DNA of 64,000 nucleotides from Diadema setosum (lineage: Eukaryota > Echinodermata > Echinoidea > Diadematoida > Diadematidae): assembly GCF_964275005.1 (NCBI RefSeq), contig NC_092686.1, forward strand, positions 41,476,333 to 41,540,332, in the 5' to 3' direction. Under the pieces are notes generated by a model, which saw only the letters and a list, made by a program, of their open reading frames with translations, was not told the origin of the DNA and did not search any database. Both the position numbers and the translations under genes were made by a program. Positions 1 to 13,007 of the stretch are shown here, one piece after another. Within the stretch, counting starts at the first letter, position 1; the number at the start of each line of letters is the position of its first letter.

Positions 1-232
1 TTCTCTCTTTCAGAAAGCAGGGAGAACAATATTACCCTTAATATTCATCAGTAACAAGTCGAAGAAATGTGCACTTTATTCAAAAGTAAAGTTTTGTGAA
101 ATTCTCTTTTTATTGTCCTTATATCATTGTACGCATGTGACATCATACACTGTACAAGTAGTAGTCTTCTCATCCAGCAGTGACTACTTAAAAATTTCAT
201 AACTTTTGAACGGATTGTCTGATTTTCGTATT
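1..232. repeat. Fragment of the 36.8-kb inverted-repeat element family, cut by the left edge
   Basis: Matches the interior and right part of the element at 36817-37376, sharing AATATTACCC, GTGAAATTCTCTTT, GTACGCATGTGACATCATAC and CATAACTTTTGAAC in the same order and orientation. It stops at about 232, where the fold-back element begins. Confidence 0.75.
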
Positions 233-246
233 GTACGAAACCGTTA

Positions 247-868
247 TTGCATGATAACTGCGACCAGCAGCGTGCAGCCCCATACGCATAGCTAACTGCG
301 ACCAGCAGCCCCATAAGCATAGCTAAATGGGGCTTCGCATTGTAGCACTCAGGATCATGACAGATTTAGTATCGCGGGTAAATATCAACTTAAAATTCAA
401 AAATTTCTTCAATTTGAAGACTTACCAGTTAAGTTGAAGTATTGAAAACAGGCTTCGGGCAACGTTTGGTTTTGCCAATACCGGTAGTCCCTTTCTGTTC
501 GAATTGATGACTGAATGTGACTCGGTCGAGAGGACCTTGGGAGAGCTACACTGAATTGACGGCCAGCGCATGCGCACACAAACATCTTATCCATTCATGG
601 ATTTGAAATTTGTTCTCATGTGATGTGTGCGCATGTGCTGGCCGTAGTGTATGTAGCTCTCCAAAGGTCCTCTCGACAGAACCAAACGTTGCCGAAGCCT
701 GTTTTCAATACTTCAACTTAATTGGTAAGTCTTCAAATTGAAGAATTTTTTGGATTTTAAGTTGATATTTACCCGCGATACTAAATCTGTCATGATCCTG
801 AATGCTACAATGCGAAGCCCCGTTACGCTATGCGTATGGGGCTGCTGGTCGCAGTTAATTGCATGATT
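247..868. repeat. Fold-back repeat with arms of about 250-300 bp
   Basis: The left arm (about 247-590) and right arm (about 605-868) are near-perfect reverse complements. Examples: GGGCTTCGCATTGTAG at 330 pairs with CTACAATGCGAAGCCC at 805, and GAGAGCTAC at 541 pairs with GTAGCTCTC at 653. The left arm carries about 50 extra bases (roughly 474-528). No coding potential; it looks like a nonautonomous fold-back transposon. Confidence 0.8.
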
Positions 869-1304
869 ACTAAGAAATGAGAGCACTTTGGGGTGAGTAA
901 GTCTCACAGTGTTAGTTATATGAAAGGTACTTTAACCTGAAACACGGAAATTCAGGGAAACTTTTGAGGTACCAAAACTTTTTATTATCTTTAAGTGGGA
1001 CATTATAACAACTTTAGGGTAGTTGGGGGAAGCACACATGAAAAAAGAAAAGACAAACTGGTTCCATGCAACTTCTTTTCTTTTATTCGAGGCCTCAAAA
1101 GAAGAGATGTGTCAAGCCTAATACAATATAATCATTTAGATTTACAACAAATCATAAATGACAATGTTCAGCAAATAAAAATACAATCAAGCAAGTCCTG
1201 CATGTGCTGAGAGTTAATATTGACAATAATTGTTCATAGTGTGTGTGTTTGCTTTTTTATTTGGCTCATCCAGGTAAACTTGACAGAAAAGAAAATGTGT
1301 GTAT

Positions 1305-1500
1305 TCAGCTATCTACAGTACACATTCCATTAATAAATCTGGTTACATCTTTTTTCCCTTGAGGATCTCTCCCCCCCCCCCCTCTCCCTCCCCCCCCCCC
1401 CCCATTTGTTAACAATGACAACAGTATAGGCTTTTTAGCTCTTATTATAAATAGACAGCTGGCTTTTTGTTGGCAAAGCAGGATGGGGGGGGGGGGAAAG
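1305..1500. repeat. C- and G-run rich intergenic stretch
   Basis: Two long C runs near 1372-1403 and a G run near 1484-1496 flank an ordinary AT-rich segment. They generate spurious glycine- and proline-rich frames. Confidence 0.6.
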
Positions 1501-2274
1501 GAGAGGTTCTTGAACAAATACGCCTGTTGTGCTTCAAGAGGAGCCGCCTTTTATGACCATAAAACAATATGATTTCTGACAAACCCAAATAAGAAATACA
1601 AGAGTCTAATAAAATGTTTCATTTTATGTGTAGTTTGTACAATGTATCAAGTACAACATACGTTTCATTGCAGAGGCTTCCAGTTAGGCGCATTTCCTCT
1701 TGGACATAAACATACGGTACCTATTTTGTCATACACACGCACACGCACACACACAAACACATCCTCATGCACAAATATTGAGGCATAGGTTAGGGATACT
1801 GTTTGCGCTAGGGTATCGCCAGGTACAGTACTCTCCGCTTAATCGGGTAGTGTCTGGCAGAGCATTTTTTACCAAATTATTAAAAAGTGGAGTACTCGAT
1901 TAACTGGAAAGTATGGTAATTCATTCAAAACTGGAAGTACATTTTAATTTTGTGAATCTTGCGTCTTGTAAAATTCGCGAAATTACAAATTCACACAACA
2001 GTACGACACACACAAACACAAAGGCTTGTTCCCCCCTCCCTAAACAGGCTCTCTCAACACCAAATACAATGTACATGCACCTCATATTTTACATACATAT
2101 AGATCTCCCTCTCCATAAATATTATTTACACTATTTTTTTCTGTCCTGTGTCTGACACACTATTGTGCCTGCTTATCTAGGTACATACCGGTACACATGA
2201 TCTTCATAATCTGGATTTCTCTTCCTTCCCCTGTCTGGTTTCACTACTTGTGTAGTTCAATACGTGATCCATCA

Positions 2275-2560
2275 TTTGGTCTACTCCTACTTTGTCTAGT
2301 ATAGCCATTTAGTCTCAACCCACATGGTCTAATCCTGTTTTATCTACAAACAGTTTGTCTAACGACATTTTAGTCCAATTGCCACTTTGTCTCATTACCA
2401 GTTGGTCTACTTCCAGATGGGAAATGTTCATTTCATCTAATGCCCACAGTTTATTAGACAATATGGGAAAAAATCCAAGGAGTCAAAATTGCAAATAGAC
2501 CTTCTGGTCATTAGACAAAATGATAATTAGCCCAACTGTACATTAGACCAAGTGAGGATA
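2275..2560. repeat. GTCTA array with about 15-16 bp period that inverts midway
   Basis: GTCTA or close variants start at 2279, 2294, 2312, 2327, 2342, 2357, 2373, 2389 and 2405. After about 2440 the reverse complement TAGAC recurs (about 2455, 2495, 2512, 2545). Forward and reverse halves together form a large imperfect palindrome. Confidence 0.7.
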
Positions 2561-4194
2561 CGAATCTTTTCACAAACATAACATGCTGTGTGATTCAGTG
2601 CCACATAGATTAGGAACCCCTCAGTTCCTCTCCAGAGAAGTTGATGAAAATAGATCGAGTGTCATTACTGTTACTCTTCAATGCTCAACACATTACACAC
2701 TGGACTTGTCAGTGAATATATTGCACCCATGTCACTTCTAGTGCAGAATGAAGGTTTCCAAACAACTTTCAGGGAGTTTTGGGCAGTTGATACGCAAAGA
2801 TGTTTTGAATGGGGATAGAAATGTGTTTCTGAAATGCCATGAAAAGGGCTATCGTAAACACGTTTGAGCCAGAAACACATTTCTGTGGAGATGATAAATA
2901 CAAAGTTGTTTTGAAATCCCTTTATAGCTCAGACGTCCCCATGCCAACCCCTGCCAACAACGCATGTCCCCTCCTTGAATCAAAATTAGCAAGGGAGCTG
3001 CACAGTGACAGGCCTCCAAATGGACTCACGACCAGATGCAAGAAAAACAACAACTTGAGAATGCAAATGCATTTTGATAGTGGGTACTGAAACGCAATTT
3101 AAACATGAAAGTTGTTTATAAATGCAGCCAATCACACCCACAGTTCTAGCCAATTTGTCCTAAAAAAACAAAACAAAACAAAACAAAACAAGCAGCAGTT
3201 CATATTGCTTTTGCCAGCCCATATCAGTTTAAAAGAAGCATTTTTCCTTTCTTTGTTGTGCTGTGCTGTGCCATTCCTATGTGTAATGTATCCATTTGCA
3301 TTAGTATTTAAAATAGATTAACTTGAAGTTTTTCTTGTTCACACTGATAATAATTAAAAAGATAAAATAAAGACATTACGATATGTTGGTATTCCTGAAA
3401 CCTGCAACTACGTCTGTGGGTCTTGCTTTCACTTTAGTCAATGTTAGTTTAGTGTCAGGTGAGCAGTACTGGTGTAATTTGTACAATGGTGTATGTGTAT
3501 GTGTACAATAGCCATGAGCATGTGCACCATGCCTTGCTTGAGAACATGGTAGAAACTGGGAAGTGACTTGAATACTAAGCTCCTCAAAAATTTAGTGATA
3601 GCTCTATCATTTGATAGCCTCCTATGTTCCACAGCATCACCTTTTACACTTTGTTTGATTACACTCATATGTGATCCTGTGAACTCCAACCCCCATTTTC
3701 AGGTCTTCCACTGGCAAAAGGAAACAACATCGATTAATGCATCAGCAGAGACAAGATTTACTCTTTATAGTTTAGACAGCTAATTATGCATTTTGTCTAG
3801 ATATGACAAAAATCATAGAAGGCCATTATATGCTAGGCAGCACCAGTAGGTGTGTGGCTTTTTGTAACATTTACAGCTATACAAGATTTTTTTTTTTGCT
3901 TATAAATATTCATACAACATGAAGTCTTAGTTAGGTAACATGATCACAATATAAATGCTGTCACTAAAAAGCATACACATCTTTGGTAATTTTTTTTTTC
4001 TTCTGTGACTGTAATCCCTCTAGCTATAGAATTGCTATAACTGAAGCACAATCATATAGATAAAATAATAACGCCTCTGGCACCCTTCGGCATAAAAAGC
4101 ATCTAGAGCGAAAACTACCCAAAGTTTTTGGGGAATAGTTATTGGTAAAAGTTTCCAAAATAGATAATTACTGTATAATACTGGCTAGCAACAT

Positions 4195-5278
4195 GAACAA
4201 GAGACCGCGGGTCTAGCGCTCACCTGAGTATCGCAAGTTCACCTTTCACGCAGTCACTAATCTAAATTATTCACAGCTCTACTAAAATTTGACCAGGCAT
4301 TCTCAAGTAGAAGATGAAAATGTACAATTTAGGCCCCATTAGGACCCCTCCCCACCTCCTTCCCCTGGGCCCAAATTTTTTAAGATTCCTTAATTTGGGG
4401 GGTATTGGGGCCCTCTGGGTGGGGCATGGTGCCCATTTTAATAAATTGAGATCCTGACACCCTAGGGATGATACCTGCCAAGTTTGATGAAAATCCACCA
4501 CGAGGTTTTCAGGAAGAAGATGAAAATGTACAATTCAGGCCCCCATTTGGACCTTCCCAACTCCCCCCCCCCCCCTCCGCCCGCCCCTAAGAGGGGCACC
4601 CCTGGATCTGCTATGAACAAGCTTGAAACTACAGTCATTAATGTACTCACTCATAATACTATCTTAGCTCTAGTATAACTTCTGATTCTAGAGAAGTTTT
4701 TTACAGATTCCTTCATTTTCGGGGATTTAGGCCCCCCTGGGGGCCCCTGGGTGGGGCATGGTGCCCATTTTAACAAATTGAGATCCTAACCCCCTAGGGA
4801 TGCTACCTGCCAAGTTTGGTGCAAATGGGTCATGGGGTTCTCAAGAAGAAGATGAAAATGTACAATTTAGGCCCCATTAGGACCCCTCCCCACCTCCTTC
4901 CCCTGGGTCCCATGGGGGGGGGGGGGCACCCCTGATTCTGCCATGAACAAACTTGAAACTACAGTCATCAATGTACTAACTCATAGTATTAACTTGGCTC
5001 TTTCACTTCTGGTTCTAGAGAAGAAGATTTTTACAGATTCCTTAATTTTGGGGGGTTTGGGCCCCCTTGGGGGCCCCCTGGGTGGGGCATGGTGCCCATT
5101 TTAACAAATTGAGTTCCTAACCCCCTAGGGATGCTACCTGCCAAGTTTGATGAAAATCGGTCTTGGTGTTTTCAAGAAGAAGATGAAAATGTAAAAAGTT
5201 TACGCACGACGCACGCCGGACGCCGGACGAAGGGCGATCGCAATAGCTCACTTGAGCCTTTGGCTCAGGTGAGCTAAC
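4195..5278. repeat. Element with three imperfect tandem units of about 331 bp
   Basis: GGGGCATGGTGCCCATTTTA recurs at about 4421, 4752 and 5083, and GATGAAAATGTA at about 4313, 4518, 4850 and 5180. The block is bounded by CTCACCTGAG-like sequence at the left and CTTGAGCCTTTGGCTCAGGT at the right, a common border of marine-invertebrate repeats. A degenerate right-border copy is at 17295-17330. Confidence 0.75.
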
Positions 5279-7767
5279 AAGGGTAGGCAAGATAGACATT
5301 ACACTGTACCACTTTGTTATGTGGTTATGTTGGAAATATTAAGGCAAGGATTGTCCATGTTTGGGTTCTAATTCTAGTTTTCTCGCATACTGTTCACCTT
5401 GTCTGCACAGACGCATGAGACTGCAGCTTTAAGCTAAACGAGGTGGGTTGGAAGTGCAGGGGTCTCCCTGCCCTGGCTTAGAGCCAGGGATCAGTGTAGG
5501 ATAGGCTCACAGTCATTCAGAAAGGACCTGCCTTCAATACTATTACTATTGCTATTTCCTGCCACATTTCATTCGTACTGCAAGTGAGGTATGCTACTAC
5601 AGCAATTCAATACACTATGCACTTGCAAAGAAATACTTGCAGGATGGTACTAAATAGATGGAGAGTCAGTTCCATTGAAAGCCCTCTGAATTTCTGTCAT
5701 GTGCACACATACAACAAAATCTCTACTATAATATCTGTAGCACATTACATCCATTATGTGGTATGGGGGCAGTGGATCTACTTTACTTTCTAGAAAAGAT
5801 GACTTTCTTTGAATGCTTGAGACATGTGTGGAAAAAAAAAGCAAAAGCAAAAGCAAATACTGAAAGTTTGATGCTTGGTTAGTCTTAACTGCCACAGGAA
5901 AGTCATTATAATTCAACATCAGGAGCATTCCTAAAAATGAGAATGAGAATATCTGTTTAAGACTGGCGGTAGTTTGATATACAATGTAAGTCACTGTATC
6001 TCAAGCTAAGAAGGTTTTTCAGTTTACTGACAAATCTGTTATGAAGAAACTTTGTCTTTTGGATTAGCAAAAAACATGTTTGTAACATCAACAGTGTTCA
6101 ATGATCATGTATGACATACATTCTATTGTATTTTGTTTTGTTTTGTTTTTGTTTTTGCTGAGCAGCAAGTACACATAATCAAACAAACATACAACGTACA
6201 CAGCATGTGATATTGGTGGGGAAATTGAAAACCGAGTGAGAGTAAGCCATCTTTGTTTTCCGTCTTACTTGTAAAAACATGTCATTTAATCCAAAGTTGG
6301 CAAATGACTGGTGGGCGTGCTAGATGCAAATAGTAGGCCAAAGACCTTGCACAATCGCAGCATACTTTAAACTACAATGTACATGAACCATCCTCCAAGG
6401 TACAGTCAGAGTTGTTCAAGAACATGTTTTAAAGACATCCACATGCGTGAACATAATGAATCATTAAATAAGCATCAGTGAACATTAGAGCCTCACTCTT
6501 CCGGAGGCATGCTTGATAATAGTTTAACGACAATTTGATTGTTAGGAAGTCATCTGATAAGGCATGCTATCAATGTGTCAGAGTAGTAGTCTTTGCCCTG
6601 TGAAGTGCACTGCCAGTTTATCACATATTTCTCCTTTTGTGTCTGTGCGTGAAGTCCCTATCGGATTTCATATTTCTCAATAAAATTTTATTTCTCACCT
6701 CTCATCAAGACAGAACAGTACAGACATTTTATTACTCACCCTTCTGACAAAACAGTTCAAGAGGATCTTTGCTTCTCAGTTGTTTTGTTTTGTTTTGTTT
6801 TTTTGTTTCTGCAAACTGTTATGAGGACTTTTCTTTCTTATCAAAGCCATTGGGGGTATGAGGATTGCAGACGTACATTGCATTTTTAAGGTGTCAAAGA
6901 TATTGTCTATTACATGACATGATTTACCCTGAGACTTGTTTTTTTTAAATACTGTGTCTACTCTTTGCTTGTTTTGTCGAACTCCTGCTCATATGTATTT
7001 CATCACTTTCATTCACACCATCTCCCACTTTCAGATAAATGCACAGGCTCATCTTTTGTGTGTAGAGGGACATGCACTGTATCATAATGAGTATCAGTAC
7101 AGACTTGTCACATTTCGCGTTACAATGTACATGTACTTGTGTGTGACTAGTGTGTAGGCCCTACATTTTCTTAGAAATGGATGGAAATTACAATTTGTAT
7201 TTCCAGATCAGGAAAGTCTTATTCTCTTGTCAGCACATGAAGAGGTATGGTACAATGCTTTCAGAGTGCCTCCTGCAGAGTCCGGAAGACTTGGCAGCTA
7301 TGCATAGTGTGACAGTTCAGCACAGCCAGGGCAGCCTCTCCTGCCCTCCTGCATCTATAGGAACTGCGCTGCCAAGAAGACGCAGTCATCATACACTACT
7401 AGCATTAGAATTGCATTTGTACCAGGTACCATTTGAAGTTGCGGATCAAGAATATCATTATTTATAGGTCAACATCTTGACAAAGGATGTAAACTGTATA
7501 CAGGGATCAAGTTCAGGATCTCCTGCAAGTCTAGGGTCCTAATCCACTACTGTTTACCACCATGCTCCCAAGACAAATCTTAAGTTAAACACATAAAGGA
7601 TAACAGAAATTAGTTGGAGGCAAGGTGCCAATTACATCACCAGTATTGGCACAACCCTTGACATACAGTGTGAGAGAAAGGAAATTTATATTTACACAAG
7701 GTCTACTAATGTCAGACTGATTGTTTTCTACACTTGTCTACACTTGTCTTCTACACTATATGAATAA

Positions 7768-8112
7768 CTAGAAAAGCACTCTGAGAGCACAGATCTCTGC
7801 CAAGCAGCTAATTTCCACCCATACAAACATGCTGAAAATCATCTGATTTCCCAATATAGTTCCAAGCCTTTTGTTTATGTCATCAGCTTCCAGCTGCACG
7901 GCAACTCGCCCAAGCAAAGCACGCATTTTAAAGGCATACATGCAAACCTTAAATACGCAAAGCTTGAACTCCCAAGTTCATTGACCCTATCTGCAAAAAG
8001 ATTAAAAGATCCTTAAAAAATCCATAAATATTCCTGGATCACTACCAAAATTTAATAATCTGTTCCTTGTGCACACAGACAAACAAACAAACAAACAAAC
8101 AAACAAACCAAT
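7768..8112. repeat. Dispersed repeat ending in (CAAA)n, copy 1
   Basis: Shares CTAGAAAAGCACT at one end and AGCTTGAACTCCCAAGTTCA in the middle with copies at 37605-38026 (same orientation) and 61681-62160 (opposite). The CAAACAAA tract at the right end corresponds to the GTTT tract of copy 3. Confidence 0.75.
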
Positions 8113-8317
8113 GCTGATGGATGCCACGGATGCACTGTTGGGCCTGGTACAACATGATCAGTAGAAATGACAAAGTACAGAGTAACAACTACTGGAGCAG
8201 AATTTTAGGGGCTGCCTGTGTGGCGCACACCCACACAAAGCCACAGTGCTTATGCCATTTTCGCATTTATGGTTTTGGTGAGTGTACGCACAAGAGCCAT
8301 CAAGTGCCGTATGAAAG

Positions 8318-8785
8318 CTTAAAGGGAAATTCCAGACGAATTTAATAATTTTACATCGTGTTGTACATAAATCAATAGCTCCATGTATAGATTTGTAGAA
8401 TTTGTTGTGGTTCTTGAGTAGAGAAACAATACTTTCAAAAACCTCAAACAAATTACACTGAACAAGGATGATGACATAGGAGGTTCACATATTTCAGAAA
8501 TGTAGCAATGTAATTCCATTACAATACCACTTGCTTGCGAGTTCACCTTTGTATAATCTATGCATGCCTTCTTCTTTTGTTCTGCTTCCTTGAGCCCCAA
8601 CTCATGCATTCTTGCAGTGACTCTGCTATGTCATCATCCTTGTTCACTTGAATTTGTTTTAAATTTCGAAAATATTCTTATTCTTCATGCCAATTATGAT
8701 AAATTATGAAACTCTGTCATCAGTACAACTAATTTGTAGTTGTTCAAAGGTCAAAATCTGAAAATCATCTGGAGGTCTCCTTTAA
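8318..8785. repeat. 470-bp inverted-repeat element, copy 1
   Basis: Begins CTTAAAGGGAAATTCCAGA and ends ATCTGGAGGTCTCCTTTAAG. The ends are imperfect inverted repeats of about 20 bp. Full-length match to copy 2 at 15015-15484, including ATAGCTCCATGTATAGAT. Confidence 0.8.
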
Positions 8786-10045
8786 GGCCTAGCATGGAAG
8801 AGAAAGTGAGAATTGTAATTTTCACATGATGAGATCATTACAGGATGAATTATCAGTTTGACCTGTTATTCTTAATAATCTTTAAGAAATGTGCTAACTT
8901 CATTGCAATTGATGTTCAAATGTAAGTTCTATTTCAACTTGCTGTTAAATCATATCATAAAATCATTGATTTGTAGCTCCTGGTTACTCGAAAGATAAGT
9001 TGCATAACAGAAAATGGCTAAGCTTTAGATTATGGAAGCAGCATATGCCACAATTGCTTGCGAAGAGCGAGTAGTTTTGTGCAACATGAATGTCAACATT
9101 GATATTTAATGATAGCATCCCGCTGCATCCAGCACAGACAGCACGCGAGCCATGCAGCTGTGGGATCTACATTGTACATTAAAGCACGTTACCCTTGATT
9201 TGACCATTTCCATGAATAGACCACTCTTACGAATATAAATTAACCGAAATTCATGAATTAAATTAAAAATGGCGCAAATCAAGTGCAAAATTCAGACTAT
9301 GCAAATACATCCACACGTGTTCCGAAGAGCACAACAGTGGGCCACGTCACCTAACCCCCGAAATCATTGTCACAACCCTCCCAGGTCAGCTGGCATAAGC
9401 AGTTCGACGGGTAAGTAACGGGTAAGTAAAGTTGCATAGCAATGTATAGACTAGTTTCATTCCAAGTGTCTAAGTCAATAGTCCATTTATCTAAATTTAA
9501 TCTGTACAGCGTGTATAACTACAGCCACGGTGGCAGCAGTTTCTGGGATAACTTGTGCGTTTTAATACACGCTATTCATATTTGCATGCCACCCGTGCCA
9601 GAATTGCGATATTTGCCATGGTTCGGTCACATCGTATAATGCATTGAATCTCTCGCACAGCGTGGAGTATATCGAGTACCGTGCTCTCATAGTGCAATGT
9701 GTACACGTGACACGCACGCTAATCCATTCATAGGTGGCGCATGGCGGTACGTCGTGAAGTCGAAGCACGGACATATGGGATCGAACAAAGAGCACAGGCG
9801 TTTGAACGATGATCGCAGCACGGGCGTTTGAATCAAGCTTGCTATTTGGCTTCCGCAATTTAGGTGGTCGAAAGATGGGTATCTTGCTTTAGTTGATCAA
9901 AACTGGATTTTCATCAAAGAGTTCAGAAATTTTCTTCTTTTCATCATGGAGAGTAGACGTGAGTGTAACAAAATAAAAAAAAGTAACCATGCAAACTTGC
10001 GACAATGTTAGATGTGAGATGGATGATAAGTGAACAGGGGGCATC

Positions 10046-10144
10046 ATGAGCATTTCGCCCCGAAGGCCTCATTACTTAGCACGGGCCATGCTCACGAGGA
10101 GGAAGGATCCTTTGCTTTTGAGCATCGAGGAGCCACCTCTATAG
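10046..10144 (+). other. Small open frame of 32 codons, coding status unknown
   Basis: ATG to TAG reading MSISPRRPHYLARAMLTRRK then DPLLLSIEEPPL. It stands out as GC-richer than its flanks and has an amphipathic, protein-like composition. It has no supporting splice signal or homologue I recognise; it may be chance. Confidence 0.15.
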
Positions 10145-10561
10145 CACACATTGTCATTGAGCAGGTTTCCAAATTCCTGGAGAATCTCTAGATACCTATA
10201 TGAATTTTGTGCCAGGATTGAAGAGGACCGAGAGGATTTCTTTTGGTAGGCCTATCTCCCCAGAAGTGAGAACAAAGTTTGACATAATCATGCACCATGA
10301 TTCTCACGACAGACGCAGACATGGCCACATAAAATTTACTGCTGAATTTCCAGAAGCACAAATTTCTCAGTCATCAGTAACCTTCAGATTTCTTTACCGT
10401 GCTTCAAGAGTATCATCTTTTCATTGCTGACTATCCTTTACCCGCAATAAATGTCCTCTTATTCTACAACTATTTAGAAATACTTAGAATCTACTAAATA
10501 TAAATCTAGCTTCTAACCGTTAATACTCAGTAACCGTTAGAATATTCTACTTCATACTTAC

Positions 10562-10681
10562 CCTTTCCCTCGATACAGTCTCAGGATGCAAGGGCTTCGA
10601 ATCGGCACGCGAGCGCTCGGACACCTTGCCATTACCACCATTACCGCTCGAGCCAGAGGTACTCGCTCCCGCATCAGCCAT
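10562..10681 (-). CDS. Probable first coding exon of an unidentified minus-strand gene
   Basis: ATG in the context GAGAGAAATGG opens 40 codons (MADAGASTSGSSGNGGNGKV, then SERSRADSKPLHPETVSRER) and ends in phase 0 at a consensus donor GTAAGT. The Gly/Ser-rich N-terminus and CpG-containing sequence are typical of a first exon, and the flank at 10.7-11.3 kb is the most CpG-rich stretch nearby. I do not recognise the protein and found no second exon leftward, so the gene may continue beyond the window. It could also be a chance frame in a CpG-rich promoter. Confidence 0.45.
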
Positions 10682-11342
10682 ATTTCTCTCGGGAAAATGT
10701 ACACCCAATTCACAATTACAGGTAAGAATCGGGCAAAAATGCCACACCAGTCCGATGTCTCGAATACAGTCAGTAGATTTATCGGCAAAGCGGATATTTA
10801 ACAGCTATGTTGGACAATGCTGCGATACGTCCCGATTTGTCGAGAACGCATGGACCGTCTCACTACGCATTGGCATAAGTTCTTACGATATTGATACACA
10901 CAATGAATGCAACGGATGTCTACCGTACCGGTGGCCGAGTAGTAGTGGTAAAACAGGGAGATACTAGTACACCAACGCAGTACTGCAGCTGATAGCGGCT
11001 TCCCACATGCTCTTCGCACGTTCACCCAAAAATCGCGTGGACCGTGTCGTGGTAAAAAAGCTGGCTAGCGAAACCATTGACCGCAGAACGACCTAATCGT
11101 AATGAATAATGCAACAGATCGACAACCGACGCAATGCTGACGCTTTTATCGACTGACCAATGACAGAGTAGCAGTAGACACAAAACTTGTTTCATTGGCG
11201 AAAAGTTCCGAAAGGCGGTCAATTTAATGCTAAATCCTAGGCAACAGGAGCACAGGTGCATAAGCAGACGGGGTTGAACACTTTCCTTCCATTCTACTAC
11301 GCAACATTCTACATCTGTGCAACCAAGGACTAGGAGGTTCAA

Positions 11343-12270
11343 GAGATGGAGTTCCAGCTGGCTGTAATTATTCAGTTGTCAGTTTTCTAATGGATATGCA
11401 CAAAATAATTCCACAGGTGCATTTGTGCCTTTGATGGTCGAGGTTCAACCCCGTCGCCTTTCTGAGCAATCTTTAATTTTGAGCGCTAATGTTGGCTATA
11501 TGTTGCTTACTAGTTTCTATCACCTAATGATAAAGCATACAAAACAAAATATATCCCATCCAGACAGTAATATGTGCAAAAGTGTAAATCTGATCTGTAT
11601 GTTGTGAAAATATATGAAACTGTGCCCTCACTGAAAAGTTGACCATGTTATTTTTTCTGATCACTTCCAACAAATAATAACAACAATAATAGTAATAATA
11701 ATAATAATTATAATAATGATAATAGCTAGTTTTTATATTGCGCATTTCACACTTTTTAAGTATCTCAATGCGCTTTACAGACTATCATTACCCCGTCACT
11801 GGGTACATTATTTCCAACCAGCACTGACAGTGCTCAACTCTCACTCTCACAAATAAACCTGATATGGTCTAATATTTAGTAGTTTTTATTCATTGAAATG
11901 TCAGATTAGTGTAAAGACAAGTAAAGCTGATTTTGATTTTGATTTCATCATTATTTGCACAATCTTTTATTCACACATCCCTGTGTCTTTACCAGTATGT
12001 GCCACTCTTCTATTATAAGAAGGGACGGTGAAAAGTAGCTATCATACAGACAAAAAGATCTTCCTTAGAGAGTGGCTGGTGATTATGCAATATTACATGA
12101 ATCAATTGTCTTCCTGTCTGTGGGGCAGCTATAGTTTGGCACATACTTCAAATACTTTTGATTGGTGACGACAAAGATGGGATCAAAGGGAACAAGACTG
12201 TTATGACTCAATCTCTTGAACCTCCTTGGTACAGCTGATGAAAGCCACCATAAACCTGTTGTCTCTTGCA
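11343..12270 (-). repeat. Dispersed repeat with antisense reading frame, copy 1
   Basis: Homologous over most of its length to 31377-32160. On the minus strand a frame at 12083-12271 ends RRFKRLSHNSLVPFDP and KTIDSCNIA-stop, closely related to the frame in copy 2. An unrelated insertion with an (ATA)n tract and TTGCGCATTTCAC / ATGCGCTTTACAG occupies about 11660-11945. Possibly the 3' end of a mobile-element gene; family not recognised. Confidence 0.6.
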
Positions 12271-12782
12271 TACCAGGGATACACTGTCATATATATTTCT
12301 TTGTCATGTCTATCTTTAGTTTTATTTTCTGTCTGTTCCATCCCTACTTTTGTTCTTGTCCTTGTCATAGTCTTTCTTTTATAATTATTTTCAGATTATT
12401 TCGCCCGACATCAGGATATCAAAATTTTATACACGTACATGGAGTCCTTGACGGATCTTGAGATACCCTCACCTTCTAGAGTTATTCACAAATTTTACAA
12501 GCTATGCTTTTCTTTTGAATTCTTCTTTTCCATGTAGAGTTATAAATTAAGATTGTATTGCCTATTTGTTTATCTATCCAAACCAGAGTTAATATCATTA
12601 TAATAATTGTATTCATGTTTTGTTGAAACTTCTGTGATTCAAAGCTCCTTATAATATTATGTACTCATGTAAGCATTATGTATACGTGTATTACTTTGTA
12701 TTACTTTATATGGAAATAAAATCATTTTGAATTGAATTGAATTTGAATATAGTTTGAATTTATCCTCCGATCCAAGTATCAA

Positions 12783-12987
12783 TTTAACCCTATTCTAACT
12801 GGGGGGTCAAATTGAACCCCCCTCGACGTTTCGCGCCACGATTTCACAACACGCAAAGACTTTGCCGCGTCGTTTCATGACTTTTTTTCATTGAAGTCTC
12901 CCGCATATTTTGAGACCAAATTTGCCCCCCCCCCCCCCCCCCCCGGAAAAACTTGGTCTCAAATAGCCCAGTTAGAATAGGGTTAAA
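12783..12987. repeat. 205-bp inverted-repeat element (TTAACCCTATTCTAACTGGG ends)
   Basis: Perfect 21-bp terminal inverted repeats. The interior has CCCCCCTCGACGTTTCGCGC, also found with one change in the larger element at 51003-51782, so the two are related. An 18-bp C run is internal. Confidence 0.85.
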
Positions 12988-13007
12988 GGTATGTCAAGAA
13001 ATCATAC

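Larger units (their letters stand above)
1..10561. other. Region without a recognisable exon; repeats only
   Basis: If the exon at 10562-10681 is real, this is its first intron or further downstream. I found no stretch with exon-like codon use and matching splice sites. Identified contents are listed separately: a fold-back repeat, a GTCTA array, 331-bp tandem units, a dispersed repeat ending in (CAAA)n and a 470-bp inverted-repeat element. The remaining sequence is AT-rich and unremarkable. Confidence 0.5.

Noticed and set aside
7150..7467. 105-codon open frame on the plus strand
   Set aside because: No recognisable motif, no splice context and mixed composition; likely chance.
9562..9858. 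98-codon open frame on the minus strand
   Set aside because: Spurious-looking composition and no supporting splice sites or family pattern.
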